Below the pieces are notes generated by a model, which made no database searches, was not told the DNA's origin, and was given only the letters and a program-made list of their open reading frames with translations. From NCBI GenBank assembly GCA_023374045.1, contig CM041783.1, forward strand, positions 94,461,298 to 94,525,297: a stretch of 64,000 nucleotides of DNA, in the 5' to 3' direction. Positions 61,044 to 64,000 of this stretch are shown here, in pieces (the stretch's first letter is position 1; every line of letters starts with the position of its first letter). The DNA is from Limonium bicolor (lineage: Eukaryota > Streptophyta > Magnoliopsida > Caryophyllales > Plumbaginaceae). The position numbers were made by a program, and so were the translations under genes.

Positions 61044-63761
61044 GACCATTGTGTTAAAAACATACCAGTCAGCAAGAAGCTGGACTTGGTCAGGACCCCC
61101 AGACATGGTAAAACCACAAAATTTTCCTTCCAAACCTCGTTTTTCCTTCAAACACAAACTTTTCTTTTAAACCTCAATTTTTAAAACCAAACCAGAGAAT
61201 CAAGGTAAGCAATCATAGAATGATGCAAGAGGAGTTGACAATAGAATACTTCACCTAGGCGTGTGATGAGCACTACTAGTGTACCAAAAATGTGATGTGG
61301 GACTACCGCACTCCGAACGAGCTTGCAGGCCTGACAGACCCTTTTGTGAGTTATTTAGGTAAGTGGTAACGTGCCAATAAGGTACCCCACGTATGTATGC
61401 AAATGGTGTACAAAACATGGGATGTAGTCGACTCCGTTCTACGGACACTGAAGTAAATTAAACCGAAACGGTAGGACACCTCGGATGATCGAAGGAACTC
61501 AGATAAGCTTACAAGCTAAAGAAGTCAAGAACTCACTCCAGGAGAATGATCAAGAGTTAGGAAGTGCAAGAAGCACAAGCAATTGAGTAAAGACATTAGA
61601 TATGTCTCAAGGATATTGAAGCAAGCACATGTAGCTGGAATGGAAACCCAGCCGAAACATAATAAGGCAATGCCTAGCAGGAACGCATTAACGTTCAATG
61701 AACGAGGTAAATACCCAGAGTTATCATATAAGGTACCGGAACATACCATTCATCACCAAAGAGGATATCAAACCGGTCAGAAATATGAGAGTAGTATCCA
61801 TAGTCTACCCTAAGAACGAGAGACGCTATAACCCTAAACGGGATAATTTAAAATCCAGAACAATGCGGAGTAAACCAAACATACTCATAAGTTAGCCAAA
61901 GGTAATGCGTAACTTGATAACACCCAGGAGCAATCCAAGAAGGGTGTCAAACTAAATTTCGTGACGAGAACACACATGAATTAGAACGAACACTCGGTTA
62001 GAACACCGAAGGGATCCCACTTAGGGGATACCCTAAATTAACAAATGGTACCGATCAATATCAAAATACTTAAAGGGCCTCCAAGGAATGGAAGTGTGAT
62101 GCAACGACCTTATCATGGAGCCCAGTATTACCTCCAAACCAATTTATGGTGTATGGAGTAATGCAATTATATGTGAACAACCTAAGATGAGCATAGCTCT
62201 AGGCAACATGCTAGTAAGCCATAGACCAGCTACGATACGTAGATACAACGGTTGCAAAATCTAATGAGAATCATAAGGAGAATTGCCGATAATGGCACAA
62301 GTAGATTGTTTAATAACTAACGAGCAAAGATACCCCTCGTTATTGTGGTACCGCAAGAGCGGTGAACATACAGATCCCAAAGAAGAGGATACCATCAATA
62401 AATGTCTGGAAACACATCTCTTTCAGAACTACTATTGTAGTGAAGCTTGAGGATACAATTGTTGCCAAGCAATGTGGGAATAAGCCGTTATAGCAATTGT
62501 TAAAAACCGAAGAGTAACCGGTTGAGAAGAAACATTGTATATGTATAACGTGAAGTGCAAAGCAAATAACACTCAAGGAGCTCAGAAATAGAAAGAATAC
62601 TGTACTCTATGATCAGCCAAGTAAATGGCGAACCATTGCCTAAATGTTAGAAATACATGAGCAGAAGCTAACGCAATAGCGGACGCCATGGAAACCAACT
62701 CGTAAATACATACGAACATGGTGCGCAGCAAGCGACCAATGTGTCTCAATAAGCATACAATGATTCGGAAATGTTAATTAAGAGATGGTAGACAGATCGG
62801 GTAACAAGCCAGGAGTCTGCACCATATTATGAAAGACGTCACAGAGGAAGTAATGCTCATTTCTATTGCAGTTGCATAAGAAACTAAAAGCGTATCCTGA
62901 AGGATAAAATTAACAAGTGAAGTAATAAACTAATTGATGAATAACCAACCGTATTGGATACGAAAGTGTTGTAAACATACAAATGAACATAGCACAAGCC
63001 AGTTAAGTGGAAGGTTAGAAACAAACCGTGCGGCCTAAGGCCAGAGAAGCACGAAGGGCGTGGAACACACCAACAATCACAAGATGCGAATTCCACCGAA
63101 ATAAGCGAAAGGAGACCCATGAACATTTAGAAGACCGATGCATAGAAAATGCAAGGCCATACAAGTAAAGAACACTTGTACAGAATCAGATAAGTGGGCA
63201 TGATCTAGAAGCCACTAAAAATAGAGGAAGCACTACAGCTAAGTTGTGGCTCAACCTCAACCGACAACGTGTCAGAAGAATCAACTGAATGATCACGAAA
63301 GTACAAGACAGTATGTACAATAGATTTCTAAAGAACTGGATAGAAAATATGAAACTCATTGAGTTCGCGTACGGTAAAAGAATACCACGCTTGATTGACA
63401 AACCATATTCCCAACATAAAAGGGATAATAAGGTGAGGTGTAACACATTAAGAATAATGAGAAGGGTGAATAAACCCAAGCTATCAGGGTCGCGCAGCAG
63501 AAGCTAGTGGGCCCAGAACTCTAAGGTTTAATATACCTAGTAAATGAATCGCTAATCATCAATGCCTTGAAGCCTCTAAGGCTAGAACCGAACTCGGTTA
63601 AGAGTTGAACAACTCCGATGAAAATTCTTGGGGCAGGGACTAACCGGCAAACCGGTTAAGACCCTTTGATCAAGGAACATTGTATAATAAACCGCATGGA
63701 AGTTAAAACACTCTGTGACGGCATAACACCTTAGACCTATGTCTAACATTGACACATGGTA

Positions 63762-63797
63762 GATTACGTGGGCGTAATCCCTTTAAGGGGGGTAGAG
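63762..63797 (+). promoter_or_regulatory. Internal polypurine-tract module with hairpin, element E
   Basis: GATTACG, loop TGGG, CGTAATC is followed by CCTTTAAGGGGGGTAGAG. It matches the modules of C and D. Confidence 0.75.
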
Positions 63798-64000
63798 CGA
63801 AAATCGCAAAGTGTATGTTTTACGCGATAAGTGTGTAAACTACAATGCGCATAGCGCAAAAGAATTTGTTTTGATGATTGATACATATGTTACATAAACA
63901 TTTGTATTCACTCATTGTGTAATTGTGGTTATTTGTGAGATTAGAAGTGGGAAGGAGTAGAGAAACTTCAGGGGAATGAGAACCCCGATTGGTAAAAGTA

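Larger units (their letters stand above)
46076..64000 (+). mobile_element. Gypsy element E (partial, runs off the window)
   Basis: The 5' LTR starts TGAAATACCTC at 46076 and ends GGGGTGTTACA at 60001. Without the CACTA-2 insertion (and its 3-bp duplication) it is ~4.44 kb, matching C and D. The PBS is at 60007 and the internal region fills the rest. The internal PPT module is at 63762; the 3' LTR is beyond the window. Confidence 0.85.
60002..64000 (+). mobile_element. Element E internal region, decayed gag-pol
   Basis: After the PBS, a gag-start-like ATG at 60408 reads MGRRASQSREPHVASKK and stops after 55 codons (60573). The same frame reopens at 60672-61037 (MGTSNEARYTEYLKD). I cannot assign these to a known gag domain. 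At 63289-63507 the frame contains NWIENMKLIEFAYGKR and GSRSRS, resembling the Gypsy integrase segments HLPLIEFAYN and YGRRCRSP; D and C have decayed counterparts. No long pol frame remains. After the internal PPT module (63762-63797) the sequence is non-coding. Confidence 0.6.

Overview
The window is plant nuclear DNA, probably from an angiosperm with a large repeat-rich genome. It is A+T-rich and built almost wholly of transposable elements inserted into one another. I see no intact host gene, no rRNA or tRNA gene and no CRISPR array. Plant-specific marks are LTR retrotransposons primed by initiator tRNA-Met (TGGTATCAGAGC) and by tRNA-Asp (27113-27130), CACTA (En/Spm) DNA transposons with TNP2-type transposases, a plant L1 LINE tail, a tiny tRNA-derived SINE and a HARBI1-like pseudogene. 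A run of exactly 500 N at 37904-38403 is a scaffold gap.

Layout. 1-3010: start of the LTR of Gypsy element A (minus strand), which lies inside the internal region of element B. 3011-22549: the B remnant (215 bp of internal region with its PBS, then a ~5.2 kb LTR, minus strand), split by a complete 14.1 kb Gypsy element C (4336-18455, plus strand, TSD ATACC). 22550-25305: CACTA-1 with a decayed TNP2 transposase. 25306-28189: an Athila/Tat-like element (1.8 kb LTR, tRNA-Asp PBS, leader, broken gag start) inserted in that transposase. 28190-37903: Gypsy element D (minus strand) inserted in the Athila-like element; its PBS end is deleted. 38404-40013: LTR fragment F. 40021-40963: SINE and LINE 3' end. 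41690-42665: degenerate tandem array. 42745-43247: HARBI1-like pseudogene (minus). 43861-44634: possible solo LTR. 44688-46075: LTR fragment G (minus). 46076 to the window end: Gypsy element E (plus strand), whose 5' LTR is split by a complete 9.5 kb CACTA-2 (46876-56354, TSD CTC).

Elements A to G share LTR ends (TGAAATACC...GGTGTTACA). C, D and E, whose LTRs can be measured whole, have LTRs of about 4.4-4.6 kb; B's is about 5.2 kb. C and D show purine-rich PPTs and decayed internal regions. C has two very similar LTRs but an unreadable internal region, which suggests mobilisation in trans of already non-coding copies. Their best conserved parts look like foldbacks: around the PBS, before both polypurine tracts, twice in the former gag region, and as dyad arrays inside the LTRs.

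CACTA-2 is the best preserved coding element. It holds a TNP2 transposase with few frameshifts, a second gene joining a Transposase_24-like region to a C-terminal Ulp1-type cysteine protease whose His, Asp, Gln and Cys are all visible, subterminal hairpin arrays, and a 147-nt miRNA-precursor-like foldback upstream of the transposase. No computation was run. Alignments and foldings were done by eye, and protein family names come from recognition of motifs.
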